DNA from: Pyrenochaeta sp. MPI-SDFR-AT-0127
Lineage: Eukaryota > Ascomycota > Dothideomycetes > Pleosporales > Cucurbitariaceae
Reading direction: 5' to 3'
Assembly (NCBI GenBank): GCA_020747015.1
Contig: JAGTJM010000009.1
Span: 186,001-250,000, forward strand
DNA: 64,000 bases
Shown: positions 24,914 to 36,147 of the stretch, piece after piece
How positions within the stretch are numbered: the first letter of the stretch is position 1
How the letters are laid out: every line of letters starts with the position of its first letter
Made by a program: the position numbers and the translations under genes
The notes under the pieces: model-generated
What the model saw: only the letters and a program-made list of their open reading frames with translations
Told to the model about the DNA's origin: nothing
Database searches by the model: none

Positions 24914-27900
24914 ATGCCGCCCAACGACGACGTGGAGCGGCCGCGTGCCAGCTCTGCCGCTGAGCGGCAGAAGTCCATTGTCAGCATGACCGAGTTTGAG
25001 GGCATGGACGAGTACACGGCCCTGCAGAAGTACATTCTCTTCTACCGCGACACCAGGACCAACCCGCACGCCGAAAAGGCCACCAAGAAGAAGGCCTGGT
25101 GGCAGTTTTGGAAGTCGGGCTCTGCGACCGCCGCCGCCCCCATTGAGGACGCTGGAGCCGTCCCCGACGAGCGTATGTATTCCTTTTCCCTCTTGCACAC
25201 CCCAATTGCAGCAATTGCGTCAATTGCTCGCCGCAACGGGCCTCGCATCGCGTGCGGCCATGGGCCACGCCAATGTTGCCTTTGTTGAGCCATCGCGTCC
25301 CGTCTGGCTCGCTCCTCCAGATGACCTGGCCCGTGCTCAAGCTCCCACCCGAGCTTGCCTGCACCAACCTTGCAGCCTTCCAGCAACCCCCCGGCCAATT
25401 AGCGCCACGCGACCCGCTCCGACCAAACCATCCGCCATCCGCCATGCAGGCAGGCAGGCTGCACACTGCCCGCTGCTATCCTGTCTGTGAACCATCCGAC
25501 TGACATTTTGCATAGTTCTCAACACGCAGCTCCGCACTGGTCTCACCAACCAGGACGTGGAGAACCGCAGGAAGCGCTATGGCATGAACGAAATCTCCAG
25601 CGAGAAGACCAATCTTCTCAAGCAGTTTCTCGGCTACTTCACCGGTCCTATTCTCTACGGTATGCACCCCTGCACAATTTCACAAATTTTTGCACAACTA
25701 ACCCACCCGCGCTAGTCATGGAGCTCGCTGCTCTGCTCGCTGCCGGTCTCCAGGATTGGATCGATTTCGGTGTCATTTGCGGTATCTTGCTGCTCAACGC
25801 CATTGTCGGTTGGTACCAGGAAAAGCAGGCTGCCGATGTCGTCGCCAGCTTGAAGGGTGACATTGCCATGAAGGCGACCGTTGTCCGTGAAAACCAGCAG
25901 CAAACCATTCTCGCACGAGAGCTTGTCCCAGGTGATATTGTCGTTGTTGAGGAAGGTCTCACCGTTCCCGGTGATGTCCGCCTCATTTGCGGTTATGACC
26001 ATCCCGAAGACTTTGAGCTTTACATGAAGCTCAAGGAAGAGGACAAGTTCCATGATGGTGACCCAGAGGACGAAAAGGACGAGGTCGACGAGGAGAAGTT
26101 CGACGAGGAGAACCCCATCACCCAGGGCCACCCTCTCGTTGCCTGCGATCAGTCATCCATCACTGGTGAATCTCTTGCTGTCGACAAGTACATGGGCGAG
26201 ATTGCCTACTACACCACTGGTTGCAAGCGCGGCAAGGCCTACGGTATTGTCATCACTACTGCCAAGCACTCTTTCGTCGGTCGCACTGCCTCTCTTGTCC
26301 AGGGCGCGCAGGATCAGGGCCATTTCAAGGCCATCATGAACTCCATTGGTACGGCGCTCCTCGTCTTGGTCATGTTCTTCATCCTCCTCGCCTGGATCGG
26401 TGGTTTCTTCCGCAACTTGCCCATTGCCACCCATCGTGAGGGCACTGACAAGTCCGTCACCCTTTTGCATTACGCTTTGATCCTTCTCATCGTCGGTGTC
26501 CCTGTCGGTCTGCCTGTCGTCACCACCACCACTCTTGCTGTCGGCGCCGCCTACCTCGCCGAGCAAAAGGCCATTGTTCAGAAGCTCACCGCCATCGAGT
26601 CTCTCGCCGGTGTTGATGTCCTCTGCTCTGACAAGACTGGTACCCTCACTGCCAATCAGCTCTCTCTCCGTGAGCCCTACGTCGCTGAGGGCCAGGACGT
26701 TAACTGGATGATGGCTGTCGCTGCGCTCGCTTCCTCGCACAACCTCAAGTCGCTCGATCCCATTGACAAGGTCACCATCCTGACCATCCGTCGCTACCCC
26801 AAGGCCCGCGAGATCCTCAACATGGGCTGGAAGACTGAGAAGTTTACACCCTTCGATCCTGTCTCTAAGCGCATCACTGCTGTCTGCCACATGGGTGGTG
26901 ACAAGTACGTCTGCGCCAAGGGTGCCCCCAAGGCCATTGTCAACCTTGCCAACTGCGATGAGGTCACTGCCACGCTCTACAAGGAGAAGGCCGCCGAGTT
27001 CGCTCGTCGTGGTTTCCGTTCGCTCGGTGTCGCCTACCAGAAGAACGATGGTGATTGGATCCTTCTCGGTCTCCTTTCCATGTTCGACCCCCCTCGTGAG
27101 GATACCGCCCAGACCATCGTTGAGGCTCAACAGCTCGGTGTTCCCGTCAAGATGTTGACGTAAGTCTTTGCATCCCCTTGTTCGACTGTATGTGTATGCT
27201 AAAACATTATCTAGTGGTGATGCCATTGCCATCGCTAAGGAAACCTGCAAGATGCTTGCCCTCGGCACCAAGGTCTACAACTCTACCAAGCTCATCCACG
27301 GCGGCCTCACCGGCACTACCCAGCACGATCTCGTCGAGCGCGCAGACGGTTTCGCCGAAGTCTTCCCCGAACACAAATACCAGGTCGTGGAGATGCTGCA
27401 GCAGCGTGGTCACTTGACGGCTATGACTGGAGACGGTGTCAACGACGCCCCTTCGCTCAAGAAGTCTGACTGCGGTATCGCTGTCGAGGGATCTACTGAA
27501 GCTGCTCAGGCTGCTGCTGATATCGTCTTCCTGGCTCCTGGTCTGTCTACCATCGTCTTGGCTATTAAGACTGCTCGCCAGATCTTCCAGCGTATGAAGG
27601 CCTATATTCAGTACCGTATTGCTCTTTGCTTGCACTTGGAGGTCTATCTCGTCACTTCGATGATCATCATCAACGAGACCATCCGTGCCGAGCTTATTGT
27701 CTTCCTCGCCCTCTTCGCCGATCTGGCCACCGTCGCTGTTGCCTACGATGTAAGTCTCAATGCTCTATGTTTTCTCCGCGACCCACATGCTAACATTTGC
27801 CCAGAACGCCCACTCTGAACAACGCCCTGTCGAGTGGCAACTACCCAAGATCTGGTTCATCTCTGTCATTCTTGGTCTGCTCCTTGCTCTCGGTACCTGG

Positions 27901-28428
27901 GTCATTCGTGGAACGCTCTTCCTGCCCAATGGCGGTGTCATCCAGAACTTTGGTGCCATCCAGCCCATCCTTTTCCTGGAAGTCGCCCTCACTGAGAATT
28001 GGCTCATCTTCGTCACCCGTGGTGGCAAGACATTCCCATCCTTCCAGCTTGTGGGTGCCATTTTGGGTGTCGACGCTCTTGCTACCATCTTCACTCTCTT
28101 CGGCTGGATGTCTGGTGAGCCTTATCAGACCAACCCCCCTACCAATGGCCAATTCCGCGATGACGGCTGGGTTGACATTGTCACCGTTGTTGTCATCTGG
28201 GCCTACTCGATCGGTGTCACCATCATCATTGCCATTGTCTACTACCTGCTTAACCGCATTACATGGCTCGATCAGCTCGGTCGCAAGGACCGTAACCGCA
28301 AGAACCCTGCCATTGAGAACATGATTGCGGCTCTTAGCAAGCTGTCGCTCGAGCACGGCACAGACAAGCACGGTACCACAAGGTACGTCCTTGCACCGCG
28401 CGCTGTCGAGGAAGAGGAAGAGGATTAG
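24914..28428 (+). CDS. pma1: Plasma membrane H+-ATPase (P3A-type proton pump)
   Basis: Pumps protons out of the cell and energises uptake. Five exons, 24914-25172, 25516-25659, 25716-27159, 27215-27749 and 27805-28428, give 1001 residues. P-type hallmarks: SSITGESLAV (actuator TGES), CSDKTGTLTANQ with the phosphorylated Asp at about residue 440, KGAPKAIV in the nucleotide domain, and MTGDGVNDAPSLKK. Ten membrane helices are expected. The cytosolic N-terminus is long and polar; the acidic tail (EEEEED) replaces the yeast-type C-terminus. Intron 1 is 343 nt, unusually long beside the other introns of 55 to 56 nt. Codon choice is strongly C-ending, as expected for one of the most abundant membrane proteins. 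Confidence 0.95.
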
Positions 28429-30479
28429 ATGTGAGATAAGAGTGTCATGAATGCCATATGTAGTTGGATATGTGATGGGGTCGATGAGACCCGCCTTTTT
28501 ATTTGGCAAAAGGATAATTCTCATCACTGTCTTTGCTAGTCTGCTCATGTATACCAAGAAGCATAAATTCCATTACTGTAATTGATATCGACTCAAAGTT
28601 CCATGATTGATTGTTCTGTCATTGTGCGTACTCAGTTGTGCAAAAGCTCCCACCAGCTTCGCCGTGCACCGGCCCGTGCTTGTGGCTGCCCTTGGGGCGT
28701 GCTAATGTGTTTCGATTAGTCGCCTGGTGCTCATGAGGCTGATTCCTAGACTCGTCTGGTCGCAACGAGGCCTTGCAGATTCGCAGCCACAAACAACGTT
28801 CGGGCAATTGGCGCTAGCATGGCCTTCGGGGAGATTCACGGTCTGCCAGATTCCGTCTTACACAGACTCCCGCGCCGCTGATTGGCGATGTGACAAATTG
28901 CATGGTCTTGGAGGGCTGAAGGTCTCAATTGATGGTCGCTGGAGCTGGACGCCGCAAGCGGGGTAGAGAGCTGCAAGCCATTGTCCAATCCAGTGCAACC
29001 GTTCCCCCCCATGACACGGCTGCAGTAACCAAGACCGGCGCTCGCGACGCGAACTGAAGCAATCGATACTTGCTAGTGCCTTGTCATCGGCGGATCGATA
29101 CGTGCCTGTCCCATGTGTTTCATGGGCCTTGAGGGTCGACGAGTGCATGCAGATGCGTGCTACTACCGTAGTGCATCTGGTAGCGCATCATCGTTGGCGA
29201 GGTTGGTCCCGTGGGGGAGCGAACGCTGCCTGTTGGTTCCACATGCACGCCCAGTCCGGGGACGGTTTACCCTACCGTCACAGACAAGGAGTAGATAGAC
29301 GGCTGGGCGTTCTGGGCGGCATTGCATCTAGATGTGATGCTATACCGCCGAGGAGATGGCGATCAAGCCTGAGCAAATGTTGACATGTGGACCCGGCTTG
29401 ATAGGTGTTATGAAAAGCTTGCCTTTATGTACCTTTGGAAATATGCCCGTATTCGATAATAAGCGAGCCACAAGTCTTGTGTACCTTTGGCTTTGTTCGT
29501 GCATAAGAATTGGGTGTCGACAACAAGGAAAGTTTCGCCGCCAATCGTTATCTCTACCTTAAAGGGAAATGTCGCAAGCGTCTCCCATCTCGCACAATGC
29601 ATCCACAACCGAGCAATTGGCCAATCTGATGCAACTCCGGCAAAAGAAGAAGATCAATGGTCGTGGTTCCGCGGTCTACTGTTATATTAACCCGCCTACG
29701 ACATCATCATCATGTCACGGATGCAGACTCCGGATAAGCGATGGCTGGGGATCATCCGCTCTTACGACATTAGCAAGCAGCGTGCCACGGCCCCTCTTAT
29801 CACAATTGCATCCCAAGAACACAATCCTTCTTCTTAATGTTTTGTCATGAGCCAGGATAATGGCAATACGGTGGTTTTGACATCCCCCGTCTTCATACCA
29901 TGGAACCATCAATAGACACCCGTCACTCTTAATCATCACCCGCCCTAGTCATCAGTCAAACATTGCTAATCATCCTGACATAGGATAGTCATGGATGAAA
30001 GGCTGAAGCGGACGGATATACATGCACTAAGACGCCACAACTCCAAGCCGGTACTCTATAAGCCCAGTACTTACACAACAAAAGTGCTTCGAATGATGAA
30101 AGACCATATATGGATAGCTGACTATGGATGTGAAGGTGTTATTGTACGTGCTTTCCTTTACGGTGCACTGCTCTTTTTTTCTTAAATCGAAAATACACCG
30201 TAGGCAGACGCAATCGAGTGACGAAAATGGCACGTTATCCAACAACACGAACACAGAGAAACAAGCATGAATTTTGCCCTATAGTATGCTTTACTCGCAA
30301 ACTGTGAACGATTTCGATTCATCCACGCACAATATGTCTAAGCTTTATTTTTCGACAAGTGCTTTCTCATTTGGAGCGCAATCAGCATGTCGCGGAAGAG
30401 GTGAATGATAAAAGAGCAATGTTGATACTACTGGTCAGCCTTGACATGTTGGACAACTGATATCTTCAAACTTCTAACT
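28429..30479. other. 2-kb intergenic region after pma1
   Basis: Contains the pma1 3' region and then about 1.8 kb with only short overlapping frames. I find no domain, RNA or structured repeat. Confidence 0.5.
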
Positions 30480-31140
30480 GGATTTTCCATAGCCTTCCAT
30501 TGCTGGTAGGCCAGCAAACCATCTGTGCCCAAGTTCGTCCCTATAGTTGAAGCTTCCGTTTGGGGAACTCTGAAGGGTTTTTCAGACTGACGGACGCTTT
30601 CTTAGCTTCGTTACCCTCACCCCGAATGATTAGCTCCGCCTGTTTCGTGTCAGCCTCGATGAAGCCCAACATGCCATTCAAGCAGTTTATTGCTGCCAAA
30701 GCAGGCCAAGAATAGAAAAAGGGGTCACTTGGAATCGCCATGAGGTTTTCTACACGGCAAGCTCGTAGCATGACTGCTTTGATGAACTTGTCCGTTATGC
30801 TGCGTTGAATATACAATCCGAGAGATGGAAATGCTGGCTCAATTAGACTCAAAGAGAAAGGTTTGCGAGTTGGTATACAGATACTAATGCGTTTGAATGG
30901 CAGTAACGAAATCCGCATCATTGAACACTGGGTATGCCGGATTGCCGCCCAGATCAAGCGCCAATTTCTTCATATTGCTCTCGTTCGCTGCTTCGACAGT
31001 CCTTCGTGCACCACTTCCGGAGCCTCTAAAAATAGTATTTTAGTCTACACATTCGTAAGCCGCCAACATAGCCTTGGTTTGCCCAGCACCAGCACAAACT
31101 GAACAACACCAGGTGGAAAAGTGGCTTTCTCAAATACTTG
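30480..31140 (-). pseudogene. Decayed aldehyde dehydrogenase (internally deleted relic)
   Basis: Reading the minus strand from 31140 gives, across changing frames, VFEKATFPPGVVQF, AGQTKAMLAAY, then MKKLALDLGG and PVFNDADFVTAI, which match the NAD-binding LELGGKSP...VFDDAD region of the ALDH family. Next come LYIQRSITDKFIKAV (family RxYVQ..IYDKFV) and LGFIEADTKQAELI (family YIEAGKKEGA). Near 30481-30540 a second frame gives GTDGLLAYQQWKA, which fits the ALDH C-terminus. In-frame stops interrupt it near 31040 and 30890, at least two frame changes are needed, and the middle of the enzyme, including the catalytic Cys region, is gone. It lies just downstream of the O-acetylhomoserine gene and may be a lost member of that cluster. 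Confidence 0.75.
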
Positions 31141-31723
31141 AACAATGACAAAGATGTATTATGGTGTCAGTAACGACAGCGTCTACTTTGGTACGCCTGG
31201 CAATGTTGATTCTCCCCGATAGCCTCATCTGTTGGAAGATATGAAACATCTATCTGAAAAGAGCCCTGATATTATCGCAGGCATTTGAGCTTGGCTCGAA
31301 CGTGAGTTAGCATAACGACTTGTTTCATTGTTGATAAAACCGATGTACGTTGGCATGCTGCTGAGACAAGTTTGTTGGGAAGACTTCCTATTTGGCCTTC
31401 ATGATTTAAGTAACATTCCTACAGCGGTGGACTCGGCATATGGCGAAATGCATATGCGCATTATCTGTAAGGAAGATTAGCGTAAACACGCTACGATTCT
31501 TCAAGTTTCACTTGAGCGTGGTCACAAACACAGGCAGAACTGTGAAAACAGAGTTGAAAGAGATAGAGAAAGACTCAGTTCGCTTTTTAGAAGAATTGAT
31601 TTTTCTATGACAATGGCTGTCGGAGCTGGAGCTAACGTGGATTTCAAGTTGTAATACGCGCACAATTGTGTGATATACAGCTATTTCAATGTGATGCTGC
31701 ATTTCAGCTTTATAGCTCACAAT
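31141..31723. other. Intergenic region next to the ALDH relic
   Basis: Low-GC sequence without a supported gene. It may include the missing 5' part of the ALDH relic, but I could not recognise further ALDH motifs in it. Confidence 0.4.
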
Positions 31724-33276
31724 TCAAGCGCTTACCGCAAGCTCCTTTCCAATTAGTTCTTCTACAGCACTGCCCATTTGATTCGGCTTCGGCGCATACA
31801 ATGTGCCGTCACTTGCCTCTGTTGACAGCCCCTTAGTCCACGTTGGAGTCCAGCCTTCGGCCGGCTGAAGTCCAGCCCCGGCGAAGGCTTGCTCGAAGTC
31901 ATGAATAATGTCATCGATATGTTCTAAGCCGAGTGAAATGCGAATTAAATCAGGTGTTACACCGCCCTTGACCTTTTCATCGTCGGGAATCTGTTGATGA
32001 GTTGTCCGCCATGGATGAATGATAAGCGTTTTTGCGTCCCCAACGTTGGCAAGGTGCGAACACAGTTTCAAGTTGTCAACGACGGCGGCGACTTCTTTGA
32101 TATTGCCTGCGACACCCTGAATTGAATTAGTTCAGGTAAGTTGCATACAGAAGATGATTAACCCACGAAAGTCAAGACCCCTCCTTGTCCTTTAGGAAGC
32201 ACACGTTGAGCAAGCTCATAGTCGGGATGTGTTTCTAACCCAGGATAGTTCACCCAGCTAACGCAAGGATGTTTTTGCAACCATCTTGCTAGAGCGAGAG
32301 TATTGGATACATGGCGTTCAGCTCTTAGCGCTATCGTTTCTAACCCCTGGAGAAAGAGCCAGGCATTGAAAGGGCTCAGACACGGTCCAAGATCACGCAT
32401 GGCATCCATGCGCACTTTTGCGGAAAATGATTTGTAGCCATACGTGTCCCAGAATCGCATGCCATGGTAGCCATCGGCGGGTTCGGTCCTGTACGTCATG
32501 TCAGTCGATACTCGCGTTTACAGCGCAACGACATACATGCAAGGGAACTTGCCACTGGCGGACCAGTCAAAATGTCCGCCATCTATTATGATTCCTCCCA
32601 TAGAGGTGCCGTGTCCGCCAATCCACTTGGTTGCCGAGTGCGTTACGATATCTGCACCAAATGCAATGGGTTTGCATAGATAGCCGCCCATGCCAAATGT
32701 ATTATCAACAATCAATGGGATGCCCGCTTCATGGCAAACCGTGCTGATAGCAGCGATGTCCGGAACATTGAATTGAGGATTGCCGATAGTTTCGATGTAT
32801 ACTGCTCTCGTGTTGTCGTCGATAGCTTCTTTGATCTTGTTTGGATCTTGTCCTTCGACGAATTTGCAGTGAATGTTGAATTTCTTGAAGTACACACGAA
32901 ACTGATTGAATGTACCGCCATAAAGATTCATCGTCGCAACAAAGTTATGTCCTGGTTCGCAGATGGACGTGATAGCCATGAACTGCGCGGCATGGCCAGA
33001 TGCAGTTGCGATGGCACCAACACCACCTTCAAGCATGGCCATGCGCTGCTCGAAGACCGAGTTGGTAGGATTGCCCATGCGAGTATAAACATAGCCCTCC
33101 TTGGACCATGCGAACTTCGAGGCCCCATCTGCCGCATCGTTGAAATTGTACGAGCACGTTTGGTATAGTGGAAGAGCTCGTGAGCCGTTGATAGGATCTG
33201 GTTCTTGAGCACCGTGGAGAGCGACGGTCTCAAATTCAGGCGACTTGGTCACATTACCTAAATGACCCGAAACCAT
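31724..33276 (-). CDS. O-acetylhomoserine sulfhydrylase-type PLP enzyme (Cys/Met metabolism family)
   Basis: Gamma-replacement enzyme that normally joins sulfide to O-acetylhomoserine to give homocysteine. Minus-strand exons 33276-32537, 32488-32167 and 32116-31724 encode 484 residues. PLP features: YVYTRMGNPT, TASGHAAQ (usual GQAAQ), ETIGNPQFNVPD, DNTFGMGGY and SATKWIGGHG with the Schiff-base Lys at about residue 217; GGVLTFGV forms at the second junction. After the family's usual end (IDDIIHDFEQAF) there is a tail of nearly 50 residues (WTPTWTKG...GKELAVSA) that yeast Met17 lacks. A consensus donor (GTAAGC) four codons before the stop leaves an alternative end possible. It is likely a paralogue of the housekeeping enzyme because of its neighbours; Fub7 of fusaric acid synthesis belongs to the same family. 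Confidence 0.88.
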
Positions 33277-34249
33277 GATGGATGCTGATTTGGTGTACGT
33301 TGGATCAAAAAACGTACGACAGATGCGACTTGCGGTAGGTAGGTCGAAAACAAATGTAAGTTTGTTACCCCTAACTGTCTTAACCAGGCTGGCTATATAT
33401 CAATATGACAATTACTTGTATTACCCGGGTATCTCTATCGGCAAACTAATCTGTGCTACCTTCCCCTATCGCGGCACAGCAGATGGTGGTGATCCACAAG
33501 AAATATGTGCATTTCACGACTCCTTCAAAGATTTTGTTAGGATTTCTGCACGGCATCCTCCTTGCCGCTGTTATGGGGGCAATAAATTGACCCACAGTGC
33601 CATATTGCGTGTCCAAGATTTCCAAGATGGCAGGGAGGATCGATGGGGCGAGTCTGTTGCACAAGCTTGTTGGATGTGATGCCGATGAAGATGCCGTTCC
33701 ATGCCGATGCCCTGGTGTTGCCTGCCGTATTTGCTGCTTTTGGAATGACGTGACGACTATCCACTCTCTAAACGTATTACTATGTACAATCGCGTGACAT
33801 ATTATCACGCGGTGAAAGTACCAAAAGATTTGCTAGGTCCCATGGAACCTTTCAACCAACTCGTGAAACCAAGATGCTGTCAAGATGCTCGTAAGACTGC
33901 CCAGCAACTTGTAATGTAAACAATACGGCTGGTTCATACTGGGTTTTACGTGGATTGCTGTGCATGATTCAAAGTTCTGGTCAACATGTTCATTTCAATC
34001 TAAGCCAATCTTGATGTTTATCCAAGTCGCTGGCAGTCGGAACTCCAGTCCATTACTTGTTGTTGACCTGATGTAATGATATCTGTTTCTGAGACCTTAA
34101 ATTGCAACCAAAATACTTGAACAATCGGTCCACTGAACACTGCTCAAGGTAGCTGGACCGCATGAGATGCAATTCGAACCATCACCCCATCTGCACATAT
34201 AATACTATAGCTCACCAAAAAGTCCTTGACTTCTGAATTCCCTGTCTGA
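33277..34249. other. Intergenic region between the OAH enzyme and the nitrilase
   Basis: About 970 bp. Both flanking genes read leftward, so it holds the promoter of the O-acetylhomoserine enzyme and the nitrilase 3' end. No separate gene seen. Confidence 0.5.
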
Positions 34250-35608
34250 TCATTGAAAGATTACATTCAAAGCAGGCTTGGTATTGACCTTAAGCTCACT
34301 TCAAGATGTCAGTTTAGTCCGAGTGTAAAAGTTTTTCAACTTACAAGATGTCAGGCCTCGCGTACGAACCTACAACATCGAAATCCATCTGAACTCTATC
34401 AGCAATCTGTAGTAATTGAAATACTCTAACAAAATTTACCCTTGACTCGATCAGAGACTCTCTGTTCAATTCGGCATATATGATCTCTTCCTTGTCCCAC
34501 ACCGGATCAACTAGAAATGTTCCCAAAGGGCCAACCACACATGAGCCACCATGACTCAGGACTGCATCCGGACCCCATTGCGAGCCATCTGGCTGTCTAT
34601 CAGGATGATCTACTGTGAACGGTGGATAATCGGAGGGAAAGTCGGACACCTGGAATAAAGGTGAATAAACTACACTTGAATCATTCAAGGAAGCCCTACC
34701 TTGCAGAACTGATTGACAGATATTACAAAACAGCGACCCTCCTTTGCGATGTGTTGCATAGAAGCAATCCAACTTGGAAGATCATCGGCATTCGGAGCAA
34801 TGTATATCCTTGGATCCTCGTCAGTTGGCTGCTGATCAGGGAAACTCCACATTAATGAATCTCACTCTATGCCCTGTTGATATAGAGCCAACCGCGCTGC
34901 TGGCATGTAGTTTTCCCAACATATCAAACCCCCGACTTTCCCGAGCTCGGTGTCGATGACCTTCAAGCCATCACCAGCACCTCGGCCCCAGACTAATCGC
35001 TCCGCTGCGGTTGGTATCAACTAATCATATGTAAACATATTAGACAGCTTTCACAAATTGAGTAAATCATGATGTATCTTACCTTTCGGTGGCTAGAAAG
35101 CCGCGTTCCATCTTTGCCGATCAATACTGACGTGCAGTACAGTGTTGTACCGCCAGCTTCGTCTTTCTCGATAATACCAATTGAAAGGAAAACTTTGTTT
35201 TTCTCCGCAATGCTTCTTAGAATATCAAACTCTGAAGATGAAAGGCTGATTGCAGAGCTATAGTATTTTGCATACCACTCGCGACCTACAATAGATATGA
35301 GTGCATTATCGGGTGTGGCTTGGGCCTGCTAACCTCTAGGTTCACGAGCACCGATAGTGGCGTCGAATGCGTAGCGCCATGGATATGCAGAGAGGAAACC
35401 TTCTCTGTACAATTATTAGTGCGGAATACGAATATGTATTCAAATGGTGGTTCGTCGCCTGGGGTTGAACGTACGGAAAAACAACGAGATCTGCCCCGGC
35501 AGCTGCAGCTTCAGTAGTAAATTTTGCAACTTTCCCAATACTCTTGCCCAAATCGAAAGCAACAGGTGCAGCCTGAATGGCCGCTACTTTGACAATTTGA
35601 GATTGCAT
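34250..35608 (-). CDS. Nitrilase / cyanide hydratase-type carbon-nitrogen hydrolase
   Basis: Eight exons on the minus strand: 35608-35475, 35404-35334, 35285-35083, 35020-34866, 34808-34700, 34649-34440, 34388-34345 and 34298-34250, giving 324 residues. Phases fit at every join. The Glu-Lys-Cys triad is in place: Glu46 in FPEGFLSAYPW, Lys136 in SHRKLIPTAAE and Cys170 in GGLICWENYMPA, followed by IYIAPNADD. The end MDFDVVGSYARPDIFELKV matches fungal nitrilases. Introns are 46 to 70 nt. The enzyme should hydrolyse a nitrile to the acid plus ammonia, or HCN to formamide. It lies divergent from the homoserine acetyltransferase (540 bp), which suggests a nitrile or cyanide in the same pathway. Such dense splitting of a small gene is notable. 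Confidence 0.9.
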
Positions 35609-36147
35609 CGAATATTTTATGCGACTAATGAGGGCTAGCGAGTCAATAGTTTAAGGGTGGTGTATGAATAAATCAAGGCTTTGCATCAGTGAGGAGTCTT
35701 CAGAGGACATTTTCGAATGTAGAAAAAGCCTAACATTAAGGAATGCTGGGCAGACCAGGATGTGTTAGAATGCCGACGAGAGATAGGCTTTCGGCAGAGT
35801 TGCGCTTAAAGTGGGGATTGCGGAGGCCTAGAAACATACGAGTAACCCAAGATATCACGGCATCTTCAAAAGTTCTGCATTACTGCCGCGGTGACAAATG
35901 TTCGATGTCTGGATTGGAATGCGACATCAGATTACATCTGTGCTCACATTCTGAGAAGATGCCTCACAGTCTTTCTCGTATATGACATGGCCTCTTGCCT
36001 TTGTTCCTTCAAACTTCGTACAACAGAACCGAATCATTGTATCGTCAGTGTCTGCTTTATGCCCCAATGGACACACCTTGCTTTTCAAGACGTGCAGACT
36101 GCCATGTCGTTGGTATTACTGAGGAAGACTTTGACGTAGGCCGAGTT
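35609..36147. promoter_or_regulatory. Divergent promoter region, nitrilase / homoserine O-acetyltransferase
   Basis: 540 bp separate the two divergent start codons at 35608 and 36148, short enough for shared control. A CCGCGG palindrome lies at 35885-35890; everted CGG half-sites like this are bound by some Zn2Cys6 regulators, but one copy is weak evidence. A 50-codon frame from an ATG at 35987 overlaps the right side and matches nothing I know. Confidence 0.45.

Noticed and set aside
34341..34772. Nitrilase tail read as a single open frame
   Set aside because: It reads through two introns; removing them restores the conserved MDFDVVGSYARPD end.
35987..36139. 50-codon frame upstream of the acetyltransferase as a possible first exon
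   Set aside because: Its reading does not lead into the family's N-terminus as well as the short exon at 36148-36169 does.
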